Origin: JBBRTJ01 sp038244535
GTDB lineage: Bacteria; Actinomycetota; Acidimicrobiia; Acidimicrobiales; Ilumatobacteraceae
DNA: 28,812 bases
Direction: 5' to 3'
Assembly (NCBI GenBank): GCA_038244535.1
Contig: JBBRTJ010000044.1
Span: forward strand, 1-28,812
The notes below the pieces were generated by a model. The model saw only the letters and a list, made by a program, of their open reading frames with translations, did not search any database and was not told the origin of the DNA. The position numbers and the translations under genes were made by a program. Below are positions 7,818 through 15,398 of the stretch, piece by piece (position 1 is the first letter of the stretch; each line of letters begins with the position of its first letter).

Positions 7818-8426
7818 GTGGCCGTGATCGTCCGGCGGGCAAGCGGCCCGGTTGAGCAGCACAGCCTGGCTGAGCTGCCGCGCCACGAGCGCCAGAGGGC
7901 CATCGCCCGAACCGCGATCGAGGCCTCGCTGACCCCCCTCGTGCTGTTCGGCGCCTACTTCGTGCTCCCTGTGTCTGACGTGTCCGCCCGCGAGGGCGTG
8001 CTACGGCTCCTCGGCGGGCTTGCGCTGTTCGTGGCGGTGCTGGTCGTGCAGCTGCGACGGATCGCGACCGCCGAGTTCCCCGAGCTTCGGGCCGTTCAGT
8101 CGGCGGCGATCGCCATCCCGATCTTCCTCATCGTGTTCGCCGCGCTGTACGTGGCCCTTTCGGCGTCGAGTACCGCGATGTTCAGCGAGCCGCTCGACCA
8201 GACCGATGCGCTGTACTTCACCATCACGGCATTCACGACCGTGGGGTTCGGTGACATCACGCCGGTCGAGACCACGGCGCGGCTGCTTGTCAGCCTCCAG
8301 ATGATCCTCGACCTCGTCGTCCTCGGCGCCCTGGTGCGACTGCTGTGGGGCGCCGCCCGCCACCGCCTGGCGAGTCGTGAGGTCGAGCCTTCCGCCGTCC
8401 CGCCGCCTCCCTTGAACGAAAGTTGA
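7818..8426 (+). CDS. Potassium-channel-like membrane protein (TVGFGD filter)
   Basis: The 202-residue protein has hydrophobic segments at about 37-52, 62-79, 97-116 and 151-172, with a pore loop at about 130-147 containing TTVGFGDITP. TVGFGD (141-146) is the selectivity-filter signature of K+ channels, with F in the usual Y/F position. The gene is best described as an Ion_trans_2-type channel with four predicted helices, the first pair lacking an evident charged voltage sensor. There is no cytoplasmic RCK domain, only a short Pro-rich tail. GTG 7818 lies 1 nt after the upstream stop and is preceded by GGGGGA, so translation is probably coupled to the oxidoreductase. Confidence 0.85.
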   Translation: MAVIVRRASGPVEQHSLAELPRHERQRAIARTAIEASLTPLVLFGAYFVLPVSDVSAREGVLRLLGGLALFVAVLVVQLRRIATAEFPELRAVQSAAIAIPIFLIVFAALYVALSASSTAMFSEPLDQTDALYFTITAFTTVGFGDITPVETTARLLVSLQMILDLVVLGALVRLLWGAARHRLASREVEPSAVPPPPLNES

Positions 8427-8451
8427 TCTCCATGAACCTGGATGCCTGCTG

Positions 8452-9525
8452 ATGGATGCCGTCGACCCCGATCGCCTGAAGCTCTACTCGTTCGTGCTGT
8501 TCTCCAAGCTCGAAGGCGCGCTGACCGCGGCGATGGTGCACCTCGGTGACCGCCTCGGCTTGTACCGCGCCATGACCGCCACCGCGGAGCCCGCCACGAG
8601 CAGCGCACTTGCCGAGCGGGCCGGGCTCGACGAGCGATGGGTGCGCGAGTGGCTGTTCAACCAGTCGGCCGCCGGTCTCGTCGACCACGACGGTGACCGC
8701 TTCTGGCTCTCGCCGGAGGCCACGGCGGTGCTCACCCAGCCGAACCACCCCGCCTACGGCATGGGCCAGTTCTCGACCTTTCCCAAGCGGATCGGCATGC
8801 TCGACGACATCGCCACCAGCTTCCGAACCGGTGTCGGCCTGCCGTACGACGCGTTCGGGCCTGAGGGCGCAGCGGGCATCGAGGCGAGCTTCGCCCCGTG
8901 GTACGCCAACTTCCTGGTGCCCGTCGCCTTGCCGTTGCTCGATGGTGTGCTGCCCGCCCTCGAAGCCGGCGCAGCAGTGGCCGATGTCGGCTGTGGCGCG
9001 GGCGTGGCCGTGCTCACGATGGCCAAGGCCTTTCCCGCCAGTCACTTCACCGGCTACGACATCTCCGAGCATGCGCTCATCCGAGCCCGCGAGTCCACCG
9101 CTGATGCCGGTCACCTGACCAACGTCCAGTTCCACGATCCTCGTCGCCAGCCGCTGCCCGCCGATCACAGCCTGCGCCTCGTCACCACGTTCGACTGCAT
9201 CCACGACATGACCCATCCGTTCGATGCGATGGTGGCCATCCGCCAGGCGCTCGCCGACGACGGCACGTGGTTGCTGGTCGACATCAAGGCCCGCGACAGC
9301 TTCGACGAGAACGTCGAGAAGAACCCCATGGCTTCGCTCATGTACGCCATGTCGATCGTGAGTTGCATGAGCTCGGCCCTGTCCGAACCGGGTGGCGCCG
9401 GGCTCGGCACGCTCGGCCTGCCCGAGTCGAAGGCCCGGGCCATGGCGGCCGATGCCGGCTTCACGCGGTTCCGGAAGCTGGCGATCGAGCACGCCATCAA
9501 CGCCTTCTACGAGATCCGCCCCTAG
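8452..9525 (+). CDS. Class I SAM-dependent methyltransferase, Rv2258c-like
   Basis: The 357-residue protein has an N-terminal winged-helix/dimerisation region (about 15-95), with LAERAGLDERWVREWL as the recognition helix pair, and a Rossmann methyltransferase domain. SAM-binding motif I is VADVGCGAG (176-184), with the acidic motif II residue in TGYDIS (D203). This architecture and length match Mycobacterium tuberculosis Rv2258c and relatives, whose substrates are not established; the N-terminal part led to their being listed as possible regulators. The gene is 25 nt after the channel gene. It lies near mscR, recalling the Rv2258c-Rv2259 neighbourhood. The start has no strong ribosome binding site. 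Confidence 0.82.
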   Translation: MDAVDPDRLKLYSFVLFSKLEGALTAAMVHLGDRLGLYRAMTATAEPATSSALAERAGLDERWVREWLFNQSAAGLVDHDGDRFWLSPEATAVLTQPNHPAYGMGQFSTFPKRIGMLDDIATSFRTGVGLPYDAFGPEGAAGIEASFAPWYANFLVPVALPLLDGVLPALEAGAAVADVGCGAGVAVLTMAKAFPASHFTGYDISEHALIRARESTADAGHLTNVQFHDPRRQPLPADHSLRLVTTFDCIHDMTHPFDAMVAIRQALADDGTWLLVDIKARDSFDENVEKNPMASLMYAMSIVSCMSSALSEPGGAGLGTLGLPESKARAMAADAGFTRFRKLAIEHAINAFYEIRP

Positions 9526-9565
9526 CCCGGCGGTGATCGCCTTCCGGTCGGAGTGAGGCGCGAGC

Positions 9566-9766
9566 TCAGACCTGTCCGACGACCGGAGCAGCGACGGGTG
9601 CGGCGTCACTGACGACGCGACGTCCGTCGACCGCCCCGCCGCTTCCCTGGCTGGCAACGTCGGCGTTGTAGGCCTTGGTGAACAGCGAGAATCCGTACAG
9701 AACCAGGCCGACGACGCTGGTGCCGAAGACCGCTGAGCCGATGACGAACAACGCAACCTGGCTCAT
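9566..9766 (-). CDS. Small single-helix membrane protein, unknown
   Basis: The 66-residue product starts MSQVALFVIGSAVFGTSVVG with one hydrophobic segment at about 4-30, followed by a hydrophilic Ala/Val/Pro-rich tail. No family is recognised. Its ATG overlaps the stop of the upstream small gene as ATGA (9763-9766), so translation is very likely coupled, and that overlap is the main evidence that both short ORFs are genuine genes. Confidence 0.6.
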   Translation of the reverse strand: MSQVALFVIGSAVFGTSVVGLVLYGFSLFTKAYNADVASQGSGGAVDGRRVVSDAAPVAAPVVGQV

Positions 9767-9999
9767 CGGATCTCCGCCCGGTTCGGGGCGAGCACGAGGG
9801 CCCCGAGCGACAGGATGGACGGTACCCAGACTCCGACGAAGATGCCTTGAAGCTCGTTACCGGAGAACCACAGGCTCACCGAGAGCAGCAGCGAGATGAG
9901 GCTGGCGAGGAGGAACACGAGCTTGACTCGGATCAACGGCTGGGTCAGGACGAGTCGCACCGCTTGCGCGGGAGGAACAGTGGTAGGCGTGTTGGTCAT
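9763..9999 (-). CDS. Small two-helix membrane protein, unknown
   Basis: The 78-residue product has a short Pro/Thr-rich cytoplasmic lead (MTNTPTTVPPAQAVRLVL) and two hydrophobic segments, at about 27-44 (VFLLASLISLLLSVSLWF) and 52-70 (GIFVGVWVPSILSLGALVL), ending in a charged NRAEIR tail. No family is recognised. It is the first gene of a two-gene unit divergent from mscR. No Shine-Dalgarno is evident. An AT-rich patch with TATCTT-like sequence about 40 nt upstream is the likely promoter area. Confidence 0.6.
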   Translation of the reverse strand: MTNTPTTVPPAQAVRLVLTQPLIRVKLVFLLASLISLLLSVSLWFSGNELQGIFVGVWVPSILSLGALVLAPNRAEIR

Positions 10000-10035
10000 G
10001 GCGTCGACAACCGTGCCGCAACGCCGAGCATTCCC

Positions 10036-10060
10036 AAAGATATGTAAAGATCGCTAAGAT
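10036..10060. promoter_or_regulatory. Three AAGAT direct repeats at about one helical turn, divergent promoter region
   Basis: AAAGAT at 10036-10041, AAAGAT at 10046-10051 and TAAGAT at 10055-10060 sit in the intergenic region between the small membrane gene pair and mscR. This is the most AT-rich spot in a GC-rich window. The 9-10 bp periodicity fits tandem binding of a regulator on one face of the helix, and the region probably also contains the minus-strand promoter. Confidence 0.4.
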
Positions 10061-10119
10061 AGAGAGCCTGGATCGGGCCATCTGGGGGGCCGGTCAAGGG
10101 CGGCGCGAGCGGCGGGCAC

Positions 10120-10125
10120 TATCGT
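10120..10125 (+). promoter_or_regulatory. -10 box (TATCGT) for leaderless mscR
   Basis: TATCGT ends 8 nt before ATG 10134, the spacing seen at most other start-proximal boxes in the window. No Shine-Dalgarno lies between the box and the start. Confidence 0.5.
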
Positions 10126-10133
10126 CCGACGCC

Positions 10134-11216
10134 ATGGCCAACGAGGTGAGGGCCGTGGTCGCCACGGCCGTGAAGCAGCCGGTGCACATCGAGATCATCG
10201 AGGTGCCCGATCCCGGTCCCGGCGAGGTGCTGGTCACCGTCAAGGCGTGCGGGGTCTGCCACACCGACCTGCACTACCGCGAGGGCGCCATCAACGACGA
10301 GTTCCCGTTCCTGCTCGGCCACGAGGCGGCCGGGATCGTCGCGACGGTCGGCGAGGGCGTCACCAACGTCGCTCCCGGCGATGCCGTGGTGCTGGCGTGG
10401 CGAGCGCCGTGTGGAACGTGCCGGTCCTGCCTGAAGGGCAAGCCCTGGTACTGCTTCGCCTCGCTGAACGCCAAGCAGAAGATGACCCTCGATGGCGTGG
10501 TCCTGTCGCCCGCACTCGGCATCGGTGCCTTCGCTGAACAGACCCTCGTGGCCGCCGGGCAATGCGTGCCGGTGCCGGCGTCGGTGCCACCCGAGGTCGC
10601 GGGGCTGATCGGCTGCGGCGTCATGGCCGGGCTCGGTGCGTCGATGCTCACCGGCAACGTGCAGCGGGGCGACACGGTGGCGGTGTTCGGCTGCGGCGGG
10701 GTCGGCGATGCTGCCATCGCCGGGGCCAAGCTGGCCGGGGCCCGCACGATCGTGGCCGTCGACCTCGACGACCGCAAGCTCGAGTGGGCCGTGCGCTTTG
10801 GCGCGACGCACACCGTCAACGCCTCGCTGGTCGACCCGGTCGAGGCGGTTCGAGCCGCCACCGGTGGCTTCGGCGCGGACGTCGTGATCGAAGCGGTCGG
10901 GCACCCGAAGGTGTTCGAGCAGGCCTTCTACAGCCGCGACCTGGCCGGCACGCTCGTCCAAGTGGGCGTGCCCAACCCGACGATGACCATCGAGCTGCCC
11001 TTCATCGAGCTGTTCGGGCGCGGCGGCGCCATCAAGCCGAGTTGGTACGGCGACTGCCTTCCCACCCGCGACTTCCCGATGCTGCTCGACCTGCACCAGC
11101 AGGGCCGGCTCGACCTCGGCGGGTTCGTGAGCGAGACCATCGCCCTCGACCAGGTCGAGGAAGCGTTCCACCGCATGGAGCGCGGCGAGGTGCTGCGCTC
11201 GGTCGTCGTCTTCTGA
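10134..11216 (+). CDS. mscR: S-(hydroxymethyl)mycothiol dehydrogenase (mycothiol-dependent formaldehyde dehydrogenase)
   Basis: The 360-residue zinc medium-chain dehydrogenase carries ACGVCHTDLHYREGAINDEF, FLLGHEAAG, CGTCRSCLKGKPWYC, GCGVMAGLGA and SSWYG-like (PSWYGDCLP) segments that follow the actinobacterial MscR/AdhE2 sequence closely (M. tuberculosis Rv2259). Catalytic-zinc residues are C42 and H63 with E64; the structural zinc site is C93, C96, C99 and C107. The NAD-binding loop is VFGCGGVGDAA. The enzyme oxidises the adduct of formaldehyde with mycothiol, so it removes formaldehyde from demethylation reactions, and the same family also acts as nitrosomycothiol reductase. The full family length is present. 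Control is probably through its own leaderless promoter. Confidence 0.9.
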   Translation: MANEVRAVVATAVKQPVHIEIIEVPDPGPGEVLVTVKACGVCHTDLHYREGAINDEFPFLLGHEAAGIVATVGEGVTNVAPGDAVVLAWRAPCGTCRSCLKGKPWYCFASLNAKQKMTLDGVVLSPALGIGAFAEQTLVAAGQCVPVPASVPPEVAGLIGCGVMAGLGASMLTGNVQRGDTVAVFGCGGVGDAAIAGAKLAGARTIVAVDLDDRKLEWAVRFGATHTVNASLVDPVEAVRAATGGFGADVVIEAVGHPKVFEQAFYSRDLAGTLVQVGVPNPTMTIELPFIELFGRGGAIKPSWYGDCLPTRDFPMLLDLHQQGRLDLGGFVSETIALDQVEEAFHRMERGEVLRSVVVF

Positions 11217-11237
11217 TCAACCGGCGCCCGGCCGCCA

Positions 11238-12905
11238 TCAGCGCTGGGCGAGAAGCTGCCCGCAGTGGTCGGCGAGATCGACGTTGCCGCACAGCAGATC
11301 GTCTCGCGTCATGGTGTGCTGCTCGTCGCCCACCACGCCGACATCTTCGACGGCGCGGCCTTCGGCGGGACCGGTGCGGGTCATGCGCCGAATGGAGATC
11401 GAGTAGCTGATGCCCGGGGGCAGGGGCGGCAGGCTCCGACCGGCGGCGTGGTAGGCGTACTCGATGTCGTCGCTGGTCCAGACGTTGGCGCCACCCGCGC
11501 CGGTGGCGTCGCCGATCGACAGGATCTGCCCGATCCCGTGATCGGCGATGCCTGCCGCGAACAGATCGCCGGCCGAGAACGTGTTGGCATCGACCACGGC
11601 AACGACCGGACCGGGGTAGCACCACCTGATCTGGTTGCAGTCGTCGGGATCGCTGATCGGGAGGGGTTGGGAGTGCTCCTCGCCCAGTTCGACCGCGGCG
11701 CGGGTGGACCCAGCCCAGTCGGCAAGATCGGCGCCGTTGCCGTCGGCGTCGGTGATCTGGGCCATGGCGACCGTGGCCCGGCACGCGAACCGAGCCGGCT
11801 GCACCCGATTCGACGTGAACAGTTGGAGCAGCCGCTCCGCGGAGTCGATGACCCCACCGGGGTTCGAGCGCAGGTCGATGATGAGTCCGGTGCGCGGTAG
11901 GCGCCGCACGAGGCGCTGCACCTCGGCGGTGAACTGGTTGGTGTGCTCGACGTCGAAGGTCCACAGCCGCAGGTAGCCGAACTCGCCGTAGCGGGTCGAG
12001 ACGGTGCGCGCGGAGACGGCATCGGCGAAGCTCGTCGCCAGCCACCCGTGGGCCTTGGCGGCGGGGGCCCGGCCTGTCTGGTCGCTCTGCCACAGCTCGG
12101 TGGCGAACAGCAGCTTGCGGGCCCGACGGGCCGCCTCGCTGGTGGCGTTCACAGCTCGCCGAGTGCGCTGGGTGACGAGTGCCTCGGCGCTGAGCGCTCG
12201 GGCCGGTTCGATGGCGCGCCACACGAAGCGGATCGTTCGCTCGGGTGCATCGTCGGGATCGTCGGGGCCGTGGTAGGAGACATCGACCCAGCGTTCGTCG
12301 GGGGGCGGGAGGTACTCGAGTGGTCGCTGCGTGATCGTCTCGAGGGCGCGAGCTCGGCGCGCATCGGGGCGGCCCCCCGTCAGCGTTTCGGCGTACGAGT
12401 CGACGAAGCGGGCGAACGGCACCGAGTTCCACGCCGTGACCCTGGCCCCGACCGCGAAGCTCGGCTCGGTCACATCGTCGCTGACCTTGGTCACGAGGTA
12501 CGTCGGCTGCAGGTGGGGTCCTGCCGGTTCGACCAGGAACGGCAGCGTCGCCACGTAGCCGGTCAGTGCGCCGTCCTGGGGCTGCACGTACAACTGGGTG
12601 TGCTGGTCGCGAAGTCGGTTGACCAACGTCGTGAGCTCACGCAGGAAGCCCGCGCTGTCGAGGTAGGGGATCTGGCGGCGAAGGGCACTGAGGGCGCGGA
12701 TGGCGTCGAACCCGTACAGCGCCTTCTTCTGCGAGTAGTGCACGTACACGTCGGTCAGCAGCACCGTCCACAGGTCGATCAGATCGTGGCGCTGACCGAC
12801 GGACAGGTTGACCGGTGCCCACTGCGGTGCATCGGCGGCGAGCAGCGTGTGCAGCGGCGCACCCTGGCGAGCGGCCACGGTCGCCGTCGAGAGCCGGGCC
12901 GTCAT
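11238..12905 (-). CDS. S41-family peptidase-like protein (C-terminal processing protease fold)
   Basis: The 555-residue product (MTARLSTATVAARQG) has a long N-terminal region and a C-terminal TSPc/S41 domain. LIIDLRSNPGG (341-351) is the conserved S41 strand-loop, ANTFSAGDLFAAGI (440-453) places the nucleophile Ser at S444, and VEDVGVV (519-525) matches the GVxPD region near the end. LRDQHTQ (98-104) resembles the DxHT motif of tricorn-type members. The Lys general base found in the GKG motif of CtpA-like enzymes is not visible where expected (SIGDATGAGGANVW). There is no signal peptide, so a cytoplasmic location is likely. A much longer in-frame ORF reaches 13208, but ATG 12905 overlaps the amidohydrolase stop as ATGA, so the shorter form is chosen and coupling inferred. 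Confidence 0.75.
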   Translation of the reverse strand: MTARLSTATVAARQGAPLHTLLAADAPQWAPVNLSVGQRHDLIDLWTVLLTDVYVHYSQKKALYGFDAIRALSALRRQIPYLDSAGFLRELTTLVNRLRDQHTQLYVQPQDGALTGYVATLPFLVEPAGPHLQPTYLVTKVSDDVTEPSFAVGARVTAWNSVPFARFVDSYAETLTGGRPDARRARALETITQRPLEYLPPPDERWVDVSYHGPDDPDDAPERTIRFVWRAIEPARALSAEALVTQRTRRAVNATSEAARRARKLLFATELWQSDQTGRAPAAKAHGWLATSFADAVSARTVSTRYGEFGYLRLWTFDVEHTNQFTAEVQRLVRRLPRTGLIIDLRSNPGGVIDSAERLLQLFTSNRVQPARFACRATVAMAQITDADGNGADLADWAGSTRAAVELGEEHSQPLPISDPDDCNQIRWCYPGPVVAVVDANTFSAGDLFAAGIADHGIGQILSIGDATGAGGANVWTSDDIEYAYHAAGRSLPPLPPGISYSISIRRMTRTGPAEGRAVEDVGVVGDEQHTMTRDDLLCGNVDLADHCGQLLAQR

Positions 12906-14443
12906 CGCTTGAACCACCGGCGCATCGGGTCGAGCACCTTGGCGTGGATCGGCGCCTGTTCGAGCAGGTCGAAGAACGCGGCGTCGTGCTCGACCGACGG
13001 CACCTTCGGGATCTTGACGTCCTGCGGGCGCTTCGGCGGCCCTGAACGACCGGTCCGCCTGGTGTCGGGCATGTCGAGGAACAGCTCCAACGATGCATCG
13101 GGGGCGAACCGTGGCCCTGCCGAGGCGCGGGCCTGAGCACGCGAGATGGCGGCCTGGGGATCGGCCTGCACCTCGTCGAGGATGCGCATGATCTCGGTCC
13201 ACGACCATGGGCTCGAGGCGTCCTCGGGCGAGGGCATCCCGACCAAGCGCCGCCGCCCACCGAGCGTCATTGGGAAGGTCGTGTCGTCACCGGCACCGGC
13301 GCCCCGCATCAGGGCGGCATCGCCGTAGCGGGCCACGCCGTCGATGACGACCAGGGCGACGTCACGCTCGGTGGCAGCAACGAGTCGGTGCCACACATCG
13401 CCGGGCCCCCGTCCGCGCACCACCGCCACGTCGCCGTACGCACCGGGGACCAGGCGGCCGACGGGTCGGTTCCAGACCCGCTGCAGCAGCGTGCCCGGGT
13501 TGCTCGTCACCATGGCCACGATGTCGTGGTCGGTGAGGCCATAGCCAAAGTGGTCCGAGACGATGCGCGCCACCTTCATCTCGCCGAGCAGGTTCTTGGA
13601 GCCCGACGGTCCCCAGTCCGACCCGAGGCACACCAGGATGCTGCGGCTGCGGACGTCGGCGATGAGCGTGGTCTCGGCGTACAGAACAAGGTTCGACAGT
13701 GGTGACCACACGACGCCCCCGGCGAGGTGCTGCGGCCACTGCTCCCACTCGGCTACATCCACTGCTGAGCAGTGGATGCCGATGAACGTCGGCAGCAAGC
13801 CGTCGTCGCTCGCGAGGTCGGTGAAGTCACGGAGCACTCGCGAACCGCGCCGGCCTTCGGCGCAGTGGTAGATGAAGCCGGCGCCCGATCCCATCCGCCG
13901 CACCGCAGTGGCGAGCGCCTCGCCGGTCTTGGTGACGACCGAGGTGTAGATGAGGTCGTTGCGCCCGGTGCCGGCCTGCTCGGCGTCGACGTTGCGCATG
14001 ATGGTGCCGTAGCCACGGTTGGCCGTCGGCCAGCCCTGGGCGGCCGTGGCCCCACCGGCCATGGCCCGCACCTGCACGTAGGCCAGCAGCGCCTCTGGAC
14101 TCGCCTTCGCGTAGACCCACGCCGGCTCGGTGATCGACTCGGTGTAGGTGTCGGCGTCGGTCCAGTGCTTGTTGTGCAACCACGGCTCGGTCCGACCGGG
14201 TTCGAACCAGAGCGGCAACGTGTTGTAGGCGAGGTGGTTGTGCATGTCGATGAAGCCCGGCAGGACGAACGCGTTGCCGACGTCGATCTCGTGGGCGTCG
14301 GCGAACCCGGTGCGCCGCTTGGTGCCACGCGTGACGTCGACGACGGCGCCGTCGCGGAGCCACACCCGTCCCGGGAACGGCGCAGTGGGGTGGGCGCCGT
14401 CGTCCATCGTCACGATGTGCCCGGCGATCACCAACGCGGTCAT
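12902..14443 (-). CDS. Amidohydrolase-superfamily metal-dependent hydrolase
   Basis: The 513-residue protein has the composite beta domain at both ends and a TIM barrel with the metal motif LPGFIDMHNH (H68, H70), then likely ligands H193 (IYHCAEG), H224 (IGIHCSA) and D276 (CLGSDWGPSG). This matches the cytosine deaminase/chlorohydrolase-like branch with one catalytic metal, acting on C-N bonds in rings or side chains; the substrate is unknown. The C-terminal 100 residues (after about 410) extend past the usual barrel end. The ATG at 14443 is preceded by AGGGGG at 7 nt spacing. It is 31 nt downstream of the UDG-like gene and overlaps the peptidase start by 4 nt, so it sits in the middle of a probable minus-strand operon. 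Confidence 0.82.
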   Translation of the reverse strand: MTALVIAGHIVTMDDGAHPTAPFPGRVWLRDGAVVDVTRGTKRRTGFADAHEIDVGNAFVLPGFIDMHNHLAYNTLPLWFEPGRTEPWLHNKHWTDADTYTESITEPAWVYAKASPEALLAYVQVRAMAGGATAAQGWPTANRGYGTIMRNVDAEQAGTGRNDLIYTSVVTKTGEALATAVRRMGSGAGFIYHCAEGRRGSRVLRDFTDLASDDGLLPTFIGIHCSAVDVAEWEQWPQHLAGGVVWSPLSNLVLYAETTLIADVRSRSILVCLGSDWGPSGSKNLLGEMKVARIVSDHFGYGLTDHDIVAMVTSNPGTLLQRVWNRPVGRLVPGAYGDVAVVRGRGPGDVWHRLVAATERDVALVVIDGVARYGDAALMRGAGAGDDTTFPMTLGGRRRLVGMPSPEDASSPWSWTEIMRILDEVQADPQAAISRAQARASAGPRFAPDASLELFLDMPDTRRTGRSGPPKRPQDVKIPKVPSVEHDAAFFDLLEQAPIHAKVLDPMRRWFKR

Positions 14444-14474
14444 GGGTGCACCCCCTGTGCCCTCATCGCGGCGA

Positions 14475-15332
14475 CTACCCGGCCACCGGCGGCCAGGTCC
14501 GCGCCACCCTCGGCACCGTCACGGTGATGGTCGCCCGCTTGTCCTGCTTGGTGACACCGGTACGGGCGGCCCATGCGTCAAGGCTGCACATCCACAGGGG
14601 CAGGCCGGGCGGCAGGTCACCTTCGGGGATGGCGGTCAGGTCGGCCTTGGTCAGAGCAGTGCCGTAGTGCGAGAGCGCCACGGGCGCGTCGGGCGTGATG
14701 ATCGGGTGCAGCGCGTCGAGGGCGTCGTTCCACGATGCGCACAGGCGAGCGAAGGCCGCAGCCTTGGTGATGCTGCCGGTGCGGCTGGCCGAGTCCGGAT
14801 ATGTCGGGTGGAGCACGGCGGCGTGCGCGGCGGGGTGGGCCGACCCTGAGGGCGTCGCCCGCCACTGCTCGTGGGCTGTGTCTGCGAGATGACCGAGGGT
14901 GATGATCGCCTCGATCGGTTGATCCTTGGTGATGGCATCGAGCCAGCGGTTCCGATAGGCGGTGATGGCGGCGTCGTCGATGTGGCGCTCCCCACCGCGC
15001 TGTCCGAACACCGAGTACAGGAACGTGTTTACGAACACGTAGCTGCGGGTGATGCCGAGGCGGGTGAGCAGACCTTGGATCCGTTGCCCCGCCTCGCCGA
15101 CGAGGATGCGCCGGGCGATGGCCTCGTGGGCGGCCGGATCCTGGCCGATCACCAGCACCCGTGCGGTCCCGTCGAGACGGCCACGGTGGAAGATCGGCCC
15201 CCATTCCACGCGGAACGCGTCGATCGGGTAGACGTCGGCTCCCGGGTAGGAAGCGACAAGCGTTCGGTAGGGCCTGCGGTGGTAGCCGAGGTCGATGTCG
15301 TGATCCATCGCTCTCCCCAAGGTGGTCGTCAT
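14475..15332 (-). CDS. Uracil-DNA glycosylase superfamily protein
   Basis: The 285-residue product contains VLVIGQDPAAHE (59-70), which corresponds to UDG motif A (GQDPYH in family 1, with the catalytic Asp), YVFVNTFLYSVFGQ (98-111), a hydrophobic strand IEAIITLGHLA, and HPTYPD (175-180) in the place of the C-terminal HPSP-type motif. The match to the superfamily is clear but the motif combination does not fit family 1 or the iron-sulfur families 4 and 5: no Cys cluster is seen. Function in uracil removal is therefore probable but not shown. ATG 15332 is chosen over a start 60 nt upstream because GGGAGG lies 8 nt before it. TATCTA at about 15357-15362 is a possible -10. Confidence 0.7.
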   Translation of the reverse strand: MTTTLGRAMDHDIDLGYHRRPYRTLVASYPGADVYPIDAFRVEWGPIFHRGRLDGTARVLVIGQDPAAHEAIARRILVGEAGQRIQGLLTRLGITRSYVFVNTFLYSVFGQRGGERHIDDAAITAYRNRWLDAITKDQPIEAIITLGHLADTAHEQWRATPSGSAHPAAHAAVLHPTYPDSASRTGSITKAAAFARLCASWNDALDALHPIITPDAPVALSHYGTALTKADLTAIPEGDLPPGLPLWMCSLDAWAARTGVTKQDKRATITVTVPRVARTWPPVAG

Positions 15333-15340
15333 GGACAAGA

Positions 15341-15346
15341 CCTCCC
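15341..15346 (-). promoter_or_regulatory. Ribosome binding site fixing the UDG-like gene start
   Basis: GGGAGG on the minus strand, 8 nt before ATG 15332. It selects this start over the in-frame one at 15392. Confidence 0.7.
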
Positions 15347-15398
15347 AGAAGCCACCTAGATACACCTTCGCGCGCCCGTGCGCCGGGTTCACGCGCCG

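Noticed and set aside
5975..7903. Long minus-strand open frame opposite the phytoene-desaturase-like gene
   Set aside because: Antisense shadow with Arg/Asp/His-rich composition and no motifs; the plus frame is a clear flavoprotein.
8290..9756. Long minus-strand open frame opposite the methyltransferase
   Set aside because: Antisense shadow; it also conflicts with the small membrane gene that ends at 9566.
11217..11237. Terminator between mscR and the converging S41 gene
   Set aside because: The 21-nt gap has only GC-rich bases with no convincing stem and no T-tract.
12902..13208. N-terminal extension of the S41 protein to 13208
   Set aside because: It would overlap the amidohydrolase by about 300 nt; the extension is Arg/Gly/Pro-rich shadow sequence, and ATG 12905 has a coupling overlap.
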